DNA of 26,966 nt from an uncultured Salinimicrobium sp. Lineage in GTDB: Bacteria > Bacteroidota > Bacteroidia > Flavobacteriales > Flavobacteriaceae. Shown piece by piece: positions 15,330 through 22,764 of the stretch. The translations under genes were made by a program, and so were the position numbers. The notes under the pieces were generated by a model that saw nothing but the letters and a program-made list of their open reading frames with translations, had not been told where the DNA came from and made no database searches. Every line of letters begins with the position of its first letter. Within the stretch, counting starts at the first letter, position 1. The stretch spans positions 1 through 26,966 of the forward strand of contig CAMPJY010000015.1 of the NCBI GenBank assembly GCA_946887025.1. The letters run 5' to 3'.

Positions 15330-18308
15330 ATGCAGAACAAGGGATTAATTAAAGTTTTTGCAATTTTATTTGCGCTGGTGTGTATCTACCAGTTGTCGTT
15401 CACCTTCATCGCAAGTAATGTTGAGAATGATGCAGAAGAATTTGCAGAACAAAGAATCGGGGAGGATGTAGAGGATTATGTTTCCAAAAGACAGGCTTTA
15501 GAACAGAATTATCTCGACTCTATAGCCAATGAGGAGATCTTTGCAGGTATAACCTACGATTCAGCCAAAGACAAGGAACTAAACAAGGGACTTGATTTAA
15601 AAGGAGGGATCAACGTAATCCTTCAGATTTCGGTAAGAGACATTCTTAAAGGTCTTGCCAATAACTCCAAAGACCCTGCATTTAATAAGGCGCTGGCTGA
15701 AGCCGATGAAGCGATGAAGGACAGCCAGGAAACTTATCTTGATCTTTTCTTTACTGCATTTGATAAAATACCTGATGCCAGACTGGCTTCTCCTGATGTG
15801 TTCGCCAACAAGACCCTGAGCGATGAGATCAATTTTGAGATGACCAATGAAGACGTCAAGCCTATCATCAGAAGAAAAATTGATGAATCCATTACTTCGG
15901 CATTTGAAGTGTTACGTAAGCGTATTGATAAATTTGGGGTTACCTCTCCAAACATTCAGCGTTTAGGGAATTCCGGAAGGATCCTTGTGGAATTGCCGGG
16001 AGCAAAGGAAATCGACCGTGTTAAGAATCTGCTGCAGAGTACTGCACAGCTGGAATTCTGGCACGTCTACAAAAGCAACGAATTCCAGGGCTTTTTTGCA
16101 CAGGCCAATTCGGTTCTAAAAGAAATGATGTCCGAAAAGGAAGAGGTAGAGGAAGAAGTTGATACTACCCAGACTGCCGAGGACGAAATTGATGCTTTGC
16201 TGGCTTCCGCAGAAGACACTACCGAAGTATCTACACAGAAGAATCCTATATTTGACTTAATGGTTGCCCCGGGATTCCAGGGAGGACCAATATTGGCAAC
16301 TTTTAATGTTGAGGATACCGCTAAAGTAAATGATTACCTGCAGAATCCACAAGTCCGGGCCTTATTAACGGGGGAGCAGCGATATGCCAAATTCGCCTGG
16401 GGTAAGACTGATGACGACAGCGAAGTGGCTAGTCTTTATGCCCTTAAAGGGAACAGGGATAATGAGCCACCTTTGAGTGGAAGTGTGGTAACCGATGCAG
16501 TTCAGACATACGATCAACTGGGAAGAATTGCCGTGAGCATGCAAATGAATGGGAGAGGGGCAAAGATCTGGGAAGAAATGACCGGATACGCCTCTGCCAA
16601 TGGAACCAGCATCGCCATTGTCCTTGACAATATAGTTTATTCAGCTCCCGGAGTATCTACTGGCCCTATCGCCGGAGGACGAAGTGAGATCACTGGTGAT
16701 TTCAGCATTACTGAAGGACAGGATCTGGCAAACGTCCTTAGGGCAGGGAAACTACCAGCCTCTGCAGACATTATCCAAAGTGCCGTGGTAGGACCATCCT
16801 TAGGACAGGAAGCCATAGAATCAGGTACATTATCCTTTATTCTGGCGCTGGGACTGGTACTGGTCTTCATGTATTTCTATTACGGAAAAGCAGGTCTTTA
16901 TGCTGATGTTGCCCTTGCGGTAAACATTCTGTTCATCTTTGGAATCCTAGCCGGACTTGGAGCTGTATTGACGCTTCCTGGTATTGCGGGTATCGTACTT
17001 ACCATTGGTATGGCTGTGGATGCGAACGTTATTATTTTCGAACGTGTCAGAGAAGAAATGAGAAGAGGCAAGAGCCAGGGCGATGCCATGAGAGAAGGAT
17101 TTAGCGGGGCTTTGCCATCCATTATCGATGCCAACATTACCACAGGTCTTGTAGGTCTTATTTTATTGGTACTTGGAACAGGACCTATTAAAGGTTTCGC
17201 CACTACTTTATTAATTGGTTTGGCTACTTCCCTTTTTACTGCCATTTTCGTTACAAGATTGTTTACAGATTCATACACTAATAATGGTAAGCGTCTTTCA
17301 TTTGCTTCTCCCCTGTCTAAAAACTGGTTCTCCAATGTACATATTGATTTCATGGGGATGCGAAAGTATTTCTACTGGGGATCAGGACTATTCCTATTAT
17401 TAGGAATTGGCTCCTTGTTTACGCAAGGGCTTAACCAGGGAGTTGATTTTGTAGGTGGAAGAAGCTATACTGTCAGATTTGAAGAACCTGTAAATGCAGA
17501 GGAAGTTGAAGATGGTCTTACTGCCACCTTTGGAAGTATTGATGCAAAAACATACGGACAGGACAATCAGCTTAAGATCACTACAAAATACAGGATCGAC
17601 GAAGAAGGTACTGCAGTAGATGAAGAGATCCAGAGGGAGTTATATGGAGCTTTGAAGACTTATTTGCCAGCAGATCTTTCTTACGAGGAGTTCGGTGTAA
17701 GTGAGGAGGGCGTAGGTGAGAAAATGGGGCTTTTACAAGTTGTAAAAGTAGGGCCAACCATTGCGGATGATATTAAACAGGCATCTGTATGGGCAATTCT
17801 AGCCTCCCTTGTGATCGTATTCCTTTACATCCTGATGAGGTTTAGAAAATGGCAGTATAGTGCAGGGGCTGTAGTTGCGGTCTTCCATGATGCCCTTTTT
17901 GTCATTGCAGTATTCTCTCTGACCTATAAGTTCATGCCTTTCAGTATGGAAATTGACCAGGCATTCATCGCTGCTATCCTGACCGTTATTGGGTACTCGT
18001 TGAACGATACGGTAATTATTTACGACAGGGTGCGGGAATACCTAAGGGAAGGTCACAGCAGCTGGAACATGGAGCAAACCGTGAACAATGCATTAAGTTC
18101 AACCCTGAGCCGTACCATTAACACGGCCCTGACCACCTTGCTGGTATTGTTTGCTATCTTCATCTTCGGAGGGGAAAGTATCAGAGGCTTTATGTTTGCC
18201 CTTATTGTCGGGGTGTTCGTAGGGGTTTATTCATCTCTTTTTGTGGCGTCAGGTCTTACATATGACACCATGAAAAAATTGGAGAAGGATGATAAAAAAG
18301 TAGAATAA
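15330..18308 (+). CDS. secDF: Single-chain protein translocase SecDF
   Basis: An inner-membrane RND-family protein that uses the proton gradient to help pull exported proteins out of SecYEG. SecD and SecF are fused in one 992-aa chain, the usual state in Bacteroidota. SecD half: TM1 at about residues 8-27, GLDLKGG at 87-93, a large periplasmic domain, then the TM block with GMAVDANVIIFERVREEMRRGKS. SecF half: starts near residue 670 with a second first-TM (FYWGSGLFLLLGIGSLF), then GVDFVGGRSYTVRF and GYSLNDTVIIYDRVREYLREG. The paired VDANVI/LNDTVI membrane motifs carry the proton-path Asp residues. An acidic, Thr-rich, probably disordered stretch (about residues 267-300) interrupts the first periplasmic domain. 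It has its own promoter and terminator. Confidence 0.97.
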   Translation: MQNKGLIKVFAILFALVCIYQLSFTFIASNVENDAEEFAEQRIGEDVEDYVSKRQALEQNYLDSIANEEIFAGITYDSAKDKELNKGLDLKGGINVILQISVRDILKGLANNSKDPAFNKALAEADEAMKDSQETYLDLFFTAFDKIPDARLASPDVFANKTLSDEINFEMTNEDVKPIIRRKIDESITSAFEVLRKRIDKFGVTSPNIQRLGNSGRILVELPGAKEIDRVKNLLQSTAQLEFWHVYKSNEFQGFFAQANSVLKEMMSEKEEVEEEVDTTQTAEDEIDALLASAEDTTEVSTQKNPIFDLMVAPGFQGGPILATFNVEDTAKVNDYLQNPQVRALLTGEQRYAKFAWGKTDDDSEVASLYALKGNRDNEPPLSGSVVTDAVQTYDQLGRIAVSMQMNGRGAKIWEEMTGYASANGTSIAIVLDNIVYSAPGVSTGPIAGGRSEITGDFSITEGQDLANVLRAGKLPASADIIQSAVVGPSLGQEAIESGTLSFILALGLVLVFMYFYYGKAGLYADVALAVNILFIFGILAGLGAVLTLPGIAGIVLTIGMAVDANVIIFERVREEMRRGKSQGDAMREGFSGALPSIIDANITTGLVGLILLVLGTGPIKGFATTLLIGLATSLFTAIFVTRLFTDSYTNNGKRLSFASPLSKNWFSNVHIDFMGMRKYFYWGSGLFLLLGIGSLFTQGLNQGVDFVGGRSYTVRFEEPVNAEEVEDGLTATFGSIDAKTYGQDNQLKITTKYRIDEEGTAVDEEIQRELYGALKTYLPADLSYEEFGVSEEGVGEKMGLLQVVKVGPTIADDIKQASVWAILASLVIVFLYILMRFRKWQYSAGAVVAVFHDALFVIAVFSLTYKFMPFSMEIDQAFIAAILTVIGYSLNDTVIIYDRVREYLREGHSSWNMEQTVNNALSSTLSRTINTALTTLLVLFAIFIFGGESIRGFMFALIVGVFVGVYSSLFVASGLTYDTMKKLEKDDKKVE

Positions 18309-18340
18309 GCTTTTATACATTAACATTATTATATAATGAG

Positions 18341-18365
18341 AAGGCCGCAAGTTTGCGGCCTTTTT
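18341..18365 (+). terminator. Rho-independent terminator of secDF
   Basis: A perfect palindromic stem AAGGCCGCAA (18341-18350) / TTGCGGCCTT (18351-18360... last TT within the T-run), realistically GGCCGC paired with GCGGCC over a six-base loop, followed by T7. It is 32 bp past the secDF stop. Confidence 0.92.
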
Positions 18366-18431
18366 CTTTGCTCCTGTTTCCATATAGCCGGATCCACTAT
18401 TTTTCCGACCTGCTGGGAGGGAAGTGCTTAT

Positions 18432-18562
18432 AGGTGCCGGCAGTATTCACTCCGGAGGAGTGCACCTTTGTAGAAAATGGCCCTAAGATTTGACCTAGCT
18501 CCAGCGGAGCGGTACCTGACAATCCTCTGATCCTATGGTGAAGGTAGGACTCCTCTTAGGCC
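18432..18562. repeat. GC-rich palindromic (REP-like or structured RNA) element
   Basis: A non-coding stretch between the secDF terminator and the convergent DUF192 gene. Two short hairpins share the plan xCTCC-3 nt-GGAGx: ACTCC-GGA-GGAGT (18449-18461) and GCTCC-AGC-GGAGC (18498-18510), centred 49 bp apart and each followed within a few bases by ACCT. The first is enclosed by AGGTGC (18432-18437) and GCACCT (18462-18467). The second is enclosed by TACCT/AGGTA (18513-18517 with 18542-18546, on one side) and by GGCCCTAAG/CTTAGGCC (18479-18487 with 18555-18562, one bulge). By hand count 18421-18540 is about 52% G+C, high for intergenic DNA here. The exact nature is unknown. Confidence 0.45.
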
Positions 18563-18593
18563 GGGAATCAACGTTATGATCCAATAACCCTTT

Positions 18594-19085
18594 TTATTCT
18601 CCTATTTGAAATTCCAGCTTATCTCCCTGCTCAAGTTGCCATTCATCCGCAAGGCCTGCATTTACTTCAAGCACAAACTGAGCCGGTTCGCCGGAGGGTA
18701 GGGGGGTAAGGTCCTTTGGCTTTGCGTTCTTCTGAAAGCTGACGATCGTACTGTCGCTTCCAAAATATATAATGTCCAAAGGGATCAGGGTATTCTTCAT
18801 ATAGAAGAACCTGGGGGCCGCATCGTCAAAAATGAAAAGCATCCCCTGATTGTCCTCTATACTTTCGCGGTACATCAGGCCGGTTTCCCGTTCGTAATCA
18901 TCATCCGCGATCTCAATATCCAGCTCTTTTACCAGTTCCCCTGAAGGTTTATGAATCTGCAGCTCCCCTTCTTTAGTGAAGACAATTGGATCAGTCTCTA
19001 CAGGTTCTTTTTCAGAATCCTTTTCGCATCCTACGAAGAGGCCGGCGGTTAATATAAAACAAAGGAGGAATTTCGATTTATTCAT
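18594..19085 (-). CDS. DUF192 domain lipoprotein
   Basis: A 163-aa lipoprotein. The signal peptide ends in LFVGC with Cys20; the mature start CEKDSEKEPVE is acidic and resembles the CxK(D/E) export signal of flavobacterial surface lipoproteins, so it may be outside the cell. The DUF192 fold follows from about residue 50: IEIADDDYERETGLMYRESIEDNQGMLFIFD, then RFFYMKNTLIPLDIIYFGSDSTIV and FVLEVNAGLADEWQLEQGDKLEF. The DUF192 function is unknown; an archaeal structure exists, but I know of no assigned activity. The start ATG overlaps the lgt stop by 4 bp (ATGA), so translation is likely coupled. The pairing is fitting, since the product is itself an Lgt substrate. Confidence 0.9.
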   Translation of the reverse strand: MNKSKFLLCFILTAGLFVGCEKDSEKEPVETDPIVFTKEGELQIHKPSGELVKELDIEIADDDYERETGLMYRESIEDNQGMLFIFDDAAPRFFYMKNTLIPLDIIYFGSDSTIVSFQKNAKPKDLTPLPSGEPAQFVLEVNAGLADEWQLEQGDKLEFQIGE

Positions 19086-19906
19086 TTTTCAGAAGCTTTG
19101 CTGGTTGACCTGAACATAAAGTAAAACCCAATGAGGATAAATGGAATACTTAACCACTGACCAGTATTAAGGGCCCAGGTGGCACGTTCCCCGACCTGCG
19201 GTTCTTTCAGGAATTCAATAAAAAATCTCACCGTCCAGAGCAGGACCATGAACAATCCGAAGAGATAGCCCAACTTTTTACGCTTTTCTGTTTTCCAGTA
19301 GGTCCACCACAGGATAATAAAAACAATTAAGTAACAAAAAGATTCATATAACTGGGCCGGATGTCTCGCAAAATCCTCCCCAAGATCCTGGAATACCACC
19401 CCAAAGTCACTGTTGGTGGGTTTTCCGATGATCTCGGAATTCATGAAATTTCCAATGCGGACAAAGATCCCTCCTGAAGCTACGGGAATAACGATTCTGT
19501 CGAGCACCCACAGGACAGGCTTGTCAAGCACATTCTTCTTATAAAGGTACATGGCTACTATAATTCCTATGGCGGCTCCATGGCTCGCAAGTCCCCGGAA
19601 GCCGGTAAATTCAAACTCAGGTTCAAATCTTACGGGTAGGAAGATCTCGAGCAGGTGATCCTGAAAATAATCCCAGTCATAAAAGAATACATGACCCAAT
19701 CGTGCGCCCACAAGGGTTGCTATTACCGTGTATACGAACAGGGAATCGAGTTTTTCCAAGGGCACCCCTTCCCGGTTGTAAATGTTTTTCATCAGATACC
19801 AGCCGAGGGTAAAAGCGACGACGAACATCAGGCTGTAATAGTGAATGGTGAGAATTCCCAGATCAATGCCTTCAGGGGCATCCCAGTATATTTGATTGAA
19901 GAACAT
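19082..19906 (-). CDS. lgt: Prolipoprotein diacylglyceryl transferase
   Basis: An inner-membrane enzyme that moves diacylglycerol from phosphatidylglycerol to the lipobox cysteine, the first step of lipoprotein maturation. It is 274 aa with about seven hydrophobic segments. Residues expected in the family are seen: His109 in ASHGAAIG, Arg150 opening the signature VRIGNFMNSEIIGKPT, HPAQLYES at 182-189, and Arg227/Glu231 in RFFIEFLKE. It overlaps the following DUF192 lipoprotein gene by 4 bp. A TATATTTA on the minus strand (plus coordinates 19929-19936), one base off the -7 consensus, sits about 22 bp upstream and may start an lgt-DUF192 transcript separate from yidD. Confidence 0.96.
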   Translation of the reverse strand: MFFNQIYWDAPEGIDLGILTIHYYSLMFVVAFTLGWYLMKNIYNREGVPLEKLDSLFVYTVIATLVGARLGHVFFYDWDYFQDHLLEIFLPVRFEPEFEFTGFRGLASHGAAIGIIVAMYLYKKNVLDKPVLWVLDRIVIPVASGGIFVRIGNFMNSEIIGKPTNSDFGVVFQDLGEDFARHPAQLYESFCYLIVFIILWWTYWKTEKRKKLGYLFGLFMVLLWTVRFFIEFLKEPQVGERATWALNTGQWLSIPFILIGFYFMFRSTSKASEK

Positions 19907-20023
19907 GAAGAATTTTTATGGTTGGATGTAAATATACGGATTTGTTGGTATCCTGAAATTATTTTCCATTGAAGTTCCTGTCGGAGAAACAAAGGGATGA
20001 GGAAAATAAAAGGTGTCTTTGAA

Positions 20024-20248
20024 TCAGGGAACGGGATCATAGCCTGAACCTCCCCAGGGTTGGCAGCGGGCTATCCTTTTCAGTCCTAACCAGGTTCCTT
20101 TAAATGGACCGTGTTTCTGAAGGGCTTCCAGTGTATATTGGGAACAGGTTGGGGAATATCGGCAAACGGAGGGAGTGAAGGGAGAAATGAAATTCTGGTA
20201 AAATTTCACCAGCCCGATCAGCGGGTATGAGAGCCATTTTTTCAGCAT
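20024..20248 (-). CDS. yidD: Membrane protein insertion efficiency factor YidD
   Basis: A small 74-aa peripheral inner-membrane protein that assists YidC-dependent insertion of membrane proteins. The family signature is complete: [32 protein letters not shown], then [16 protein letters not shown] and the terminal GYDPVP. Four Cys are present (positions 28, 35, 62 by count, and none missing from the CRY.PTCS pattern). In many bacteria it neighbours rnpA and yidC; here it sits between cysS (79 bp) and lgt (117 bp), still among envelope-biogenesis genes. Only three Cys are certain from the visible pattern. Confidence 0.95.
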   Translation of the reverse strand: MLKKWLSYPLIGLVKFYQNFISPFTPSVCRYSPTCSQYTLEALQKHGPFKGTWLGLKRIARCQPWGGSGYDPVP

Positions 20249-20282
20249 TTTAAATTTCCAGATAAAAATAATCTTCTCCCCA

Positions 20283-20318
20283 TTGCGTCCTTTGCGTTTC
20301 CTTCGCGACCTCTGCGTG
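20283..20318. repeat. Degenerate tandem motif with about 10-bp period (GCG-centred)
   Basis: In the 79-bp gap between cysS and yidD, the triplet GCG recurs at 20285, 20294, 20305 and 20314 (steps 9, 11, 9), each preceded by a T/C-rich run (for example CCTTTGCG, CTTCGCG, CTCTGCG). Similar GCGTCCTTTGCG-type strings are familiar to me from Bacteroidota intergenic DNA, though I cannot verify copy number here. Confidence 0.5.
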
Positions 20319-20327
20319 AACTAAATT

Positions 20328-21812
20328 TCAGTTGACTGAGAAAACAGTCCCGTCCTTACCGTCTTTCAATTCTATCCCCAGTTGCGCCAGTTCATCTCTT
20401 ATTTTATCACTGGTGGCAAAATCCTTGTTGGCACGAGCCTCGGCCCGCAACCTGATCAGCAATTCCACTGTCCCGGATAATTTTTCCTGAGAGGAATCAT
20501 TGACCTCATTAATATCCACCAGCCCAAGCACCTCGAAAAGGAAATCTGACATGGTTTGTTTCAAATCTTTAAGGTCTTCCCCGCTGATACTGACTTTCCC
20601 CTCCTTAATGCTGTTTATCTGCTTCACCGCCTCGAATAGATGGGCGATGAGGATGGGACTGTTGAAATCGTCGTTCATGGCGTCATAGCACCTCTGTTTC
20701 CATTGAGGAACATCAAAAGAACTCGATTCAGCAGGCTTTAATTCGTCGAGAAGATGATAGGCATCCATAAGGCGGTAAAAGCCTTTCTCGCTGGCTGAAA
20801 GCGCTTCATTTGAGAAGTCGAGGATACTTCGGTAGTTGGCCTGTAACATAAAGAAACGGGCTACCGTAGGCAAATAAGGTTTGTCGAGGATATTGTTGTC
20901 CCCGGTAAAGATTTCGGTAGGCAGAATATTGTTCCCGGTGCTTTTGGCCATTTTCTTGCCGTTCAGGGTAAGCATGTTGGCGTGCATCCAGTATTGAACA
21001 GGGGTTTTCCCCGTTGCGGCTTCTCCCTGCGCGATCTCGCATTCGTGGTGAGGGAATTTAAGATCCATTCCCCCGCCATGGATATCGAATTCCTCCCCAA
21101 GATATTTCGAACTCATCACTGTACATTCCAGATGCCATCCCGGAAAACCATCACTCCAGGGTGAGGGCCAGCGCATGATATGCTGCGGTTCTGCCTTTTT
21201 CCACAAAGCAAAATCCTGCGGATTCTTCTTGTCGCTTTGGGCTGCGAGTTCTCTGGTGTTAGGGATCATGTCCTCCAGTTTTCGCCCGCTAAGCTTTCCA
21301 TAATCATGGCTTTCGTTGAATTTAAGCACGTCGAAATACACCGACCCATTGGCTTCATAGGCATATCCTTTTTCCAGGATCTCCTTAATTATCTCTATCT
21401 GTTCCACAATATGACCCGTGGCGGTAGGCTCTATACTGGGGGGAAGGTTGTTAAATTTCTGAAGTATATTATGGAAGTCAACGGTATATCGCTGTACCAC
21501 TTCCATGGGTTCTATCTGTTCCAGACGGGCCTTCTTGGCGATCCTGTCTTCCCCGGAATCCGCGTCATTTTCCAGATGCCCGGCATCTGTGATGTTTCTG
21601 ACGTAGCGCACCTTATAACCCAAATGTTTTAAATATCGGAATACCAGGTCAAAGGAGATGAAGGTACGGCAGTTTCCGAGATGGACGTTGCTGTATACCG
21701 TGGGGCCGCAAACATACATGCCTACATGCCCTTCATTGATGGGTTTGAACTCTTCTTTTTCTCCTGAGATGGAATTGTAAATTTTTAAAACCTGCTGCTG
21801 GTAAAGTGCCAT
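20328..21812 (-). CDS. cysS: Cysteine--tRNA ligase
   Basis: A class I aminoacyl-tRNA synthetase charging tRNA-Cys, 494 aa. The zinc site that selects cysteine is visible: Cys35 ([10 protein letters not shown]), Cys230 (WHLECTVMS) and His255/Glu257 region (FPHHECE). The ATP-binding HIGH motif appears as HLGN (44-47) and KMSKS as KMAKS (287-291); both variants are tolerated in the family. The C-terminal helical domain ends with the usual [30 protein letters not shown] (about residues 455-484), the part next to the anticodon-binding region. It follows folE by 30 bp on the same strand, so folE-cysS are probably one transcript, with yidD 79 bp further on. Confidence 0.97.
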   Translation of the reverse strand: MALYQQQVLKIYNSISGEKEEFKPINEGHVGMYVCGPTVYSNVHLGNCRTFISFDLVFRYLKHLGYKVRYVRNITDAGHLENDADSGEDRIAKKARLEQIEPMEVVQRYTVDFHNILQKFNNLPPSIEPTATGHIVEQIEIIKEILEKGYAYEANGSVYFDVLKFNESHDYGKLSGRKLEDMIPNTRELAAQSDKKNPQDFALWKKAEPQHIMRWPSPWSDGFPGWHLECTVMSSKYLGEEFDIHGGGMDLKFPHHECEIAQGEAATGKTPVQYWMHANMLTLNGKKMAKSTGNNILPTEIFTGDNNILDKPYLPTVARFFMLQANYRSILDFSNEALSASEKGFYRLMDAYHLLDELKPAESSSFDVPQWKQRCYDAMNDDFNSPILIAHLFEAVKQINSIKEGKVSISGEDLKDLKQTMSDFLFEVLGLVDINEVNDSSQEKLSGTVELLIRLRAEARANKDFATSDKIRDELAQLGIELKDGKDGTVFSVN

Positions 21813-21842
21813 AAAGGAATTTGGGGTTACTTCAACTGAAAA

Positions 21843-22520
21843 TCAAAAGTCGGTTTCTAGGTTAATATAATCAAGAAAATCGCGACGGGCTTCCGGATCC
21901 TTGAACCTGCCTCCGTATTCACTGGTCACGGTGCTGCTTTCGATATCGCGGATACCGCGGCTATTCACACATAAATGTTTGGCATCGATCACACAGGCCA
22001 CGTCCTCTGTTCCCAACACCTCCTGAAGTTCCTTTACGATCTGCATCGTAAGGCGTTCCTGGACCTGTGGTCTTTTGGCATAATAATCTACGATCCGGTT
22101 CATTTTAGAAAGGCCTACCACTGTCCCGTTGGAAATATACCCCACATGGGCTTTCCCGACTATGGGAAGCAGGTGGTGCTCACAGGTGGAATACAGGGTA
22201 ATGTTCTTTTCAACCAGCATTTCCCCATATTTGTATTTATTCTGAAAGGTGGAAGCCTTTGGTTTTCCTTTCGGATGCAGGCCTCCGAAGATCTCGTTGA
22301 CGAACATTTTGGCAACCCTTTTCGGGGTGCCTTTCAGGCTGTCATCCGTAAGATCCAGTCCAAGAGTATTCATTATCTCCCGCACATTCTCCTGAATGAG
22401 TTCTATCTTTTCTTCGTCAGACTTCTCAAAGGCGTCAGGACGCATGGGAGTATCGGTATTGGGGCTCACAAAAGCATCCCCCATTTCTTCCAAAGCGTCG
22501 TCTATTATATCTTTTTCCAT
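21843..22520 (-). CDS. folE: GTP cyclohydrolase I
   Basis: Converts GTP to 7,8-dihydroneopterin triphosphate, the first step of folate synthesis and also the entry to queuosine via QueD/QueE (queE is in this window). It is 225 aa. Zinc ligands Cys113, His116 (STCEHHLLP) and Cys184 (KHLCVNSRG) correspond to E. coli Cys110/His113/Cys181 with a constant shift of three. GLSKMNRIVDYYAKRPQVQERLT (137-159) and STVTSEYGG near the end are typical of the canonical zinc enzyme. The N-terminal 35 residues form a poorly conserved acidic extension. It is likely the first gene of folE-cysS, from the promoter at 22562-22569. Confidence 0.97.
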   Translation of the reverse strand: MEKDIIDDALEEMGDAFVSPNTDTPMRPDAFEKSDEEKIELIQENVREIMNTLGLDLTDDSLKGTPKRVAKMFVNEIFGGLHPKGKPKASTFQNKYKYGEMLVEKNITLYSTCEHHLLPIVGKAHVGYISNGTVVGLSKMNRIVDYYAKRPQVQERLTMQIVKELQEVLGTEDVACVIDAKHLCVNSRGIRDIESSTVTSEYGGRFKDPEARRDFLDYINLETDF

Positions 22521-22561
22521 AACTGTGATTAAAAATAGCAGAAAACTATCGTTTAAGCTTG

Positions 22562-22569
22562 CAAAGATA
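22562..22569 (-). promoter_or_regulatory. -7 promoter element of folE
   Basis: On the minus strand this reads TATCTTTG, an exact match to TAnnTTTG, followed by C as is frequent in flavobacterial promoters. The leader to the folE ATG would be about 35 nt. No -33 TTG at the usual distance. Confidence 0.6.
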
Positions 22570-22646
22570 CATATTTTAAAGATTTTTATAGGGACAGAAA
22601 GCCTAGTGTTTCACGCGAAATGGCGCCTGACCAGTAGAAAGAAATA

Positions 22647-22684
22647 ATCTGCGTAAAATCTGTGAAATCTCCGTAATCAGCGGG
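22647..22684. repeat. Degenerate tandem motif with about 10-bp period (ATCTGCGTA type)
   Basis: Four units begin with ATC at 22647, 22658, 22667 and 22676 (steps 11, 9, 9): ATCTGCGTAAA, ATCTGTGAA, ATCTCCGTA, ATCAGCGGG. It lies in the 244-bp gap between folE and the FadL-like gene, outside any frame. The motif resembles 'ATCTGCGTAAATCTGCG' strings I have seen in many Bacteroidota intergenic regions. Confidence 0.5.
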
Positions 22685-22706
22685 AACACTTTTACTGTAA
22701 GGTTAG

Positions 22707-22738
22707 AAAAAAAAACAGCCCTTTTGGAAGGGCTGTTT
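22707..22738 (-). terminator. Rho-independent terminator of the FadL-type gene
   Basis: A perfect 11-bp stem, AAACAGCCCTT (22713-22723) and AAGGGCTGTTT (22728-22738), around loop TTGG. On the minus strand it is followed by nine T residues (A-run 22707-22715). It begins 27 bp after the gene's stop. Confidence 0.92.
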
Positions 22739-22764
22739 CTATTATAAGTTTGTAAATTTTCTTT

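Noticed and set aside
20938..20960. KMAKS in place of KMSKS in CysRS as a sign of an inactive enzyme
   Set aside because: Ser-to-Ala/Gly changes at this position occur in functional class I synthetases, and every other catalytic and zinc residue is present.
21975..22532. 185-codon open frame on the plus strand opposite folE
   Set aside because: Its reading is the complement of conserved FolE motifs, including the zinc ligands; no independent evidence for a gene.
20283..22684. The two periodic intergenic arrays as CRISPR remnants
   Set aside because: Units are 9-11 bp and degenerate with no spacers, and no cas gene is nearby.
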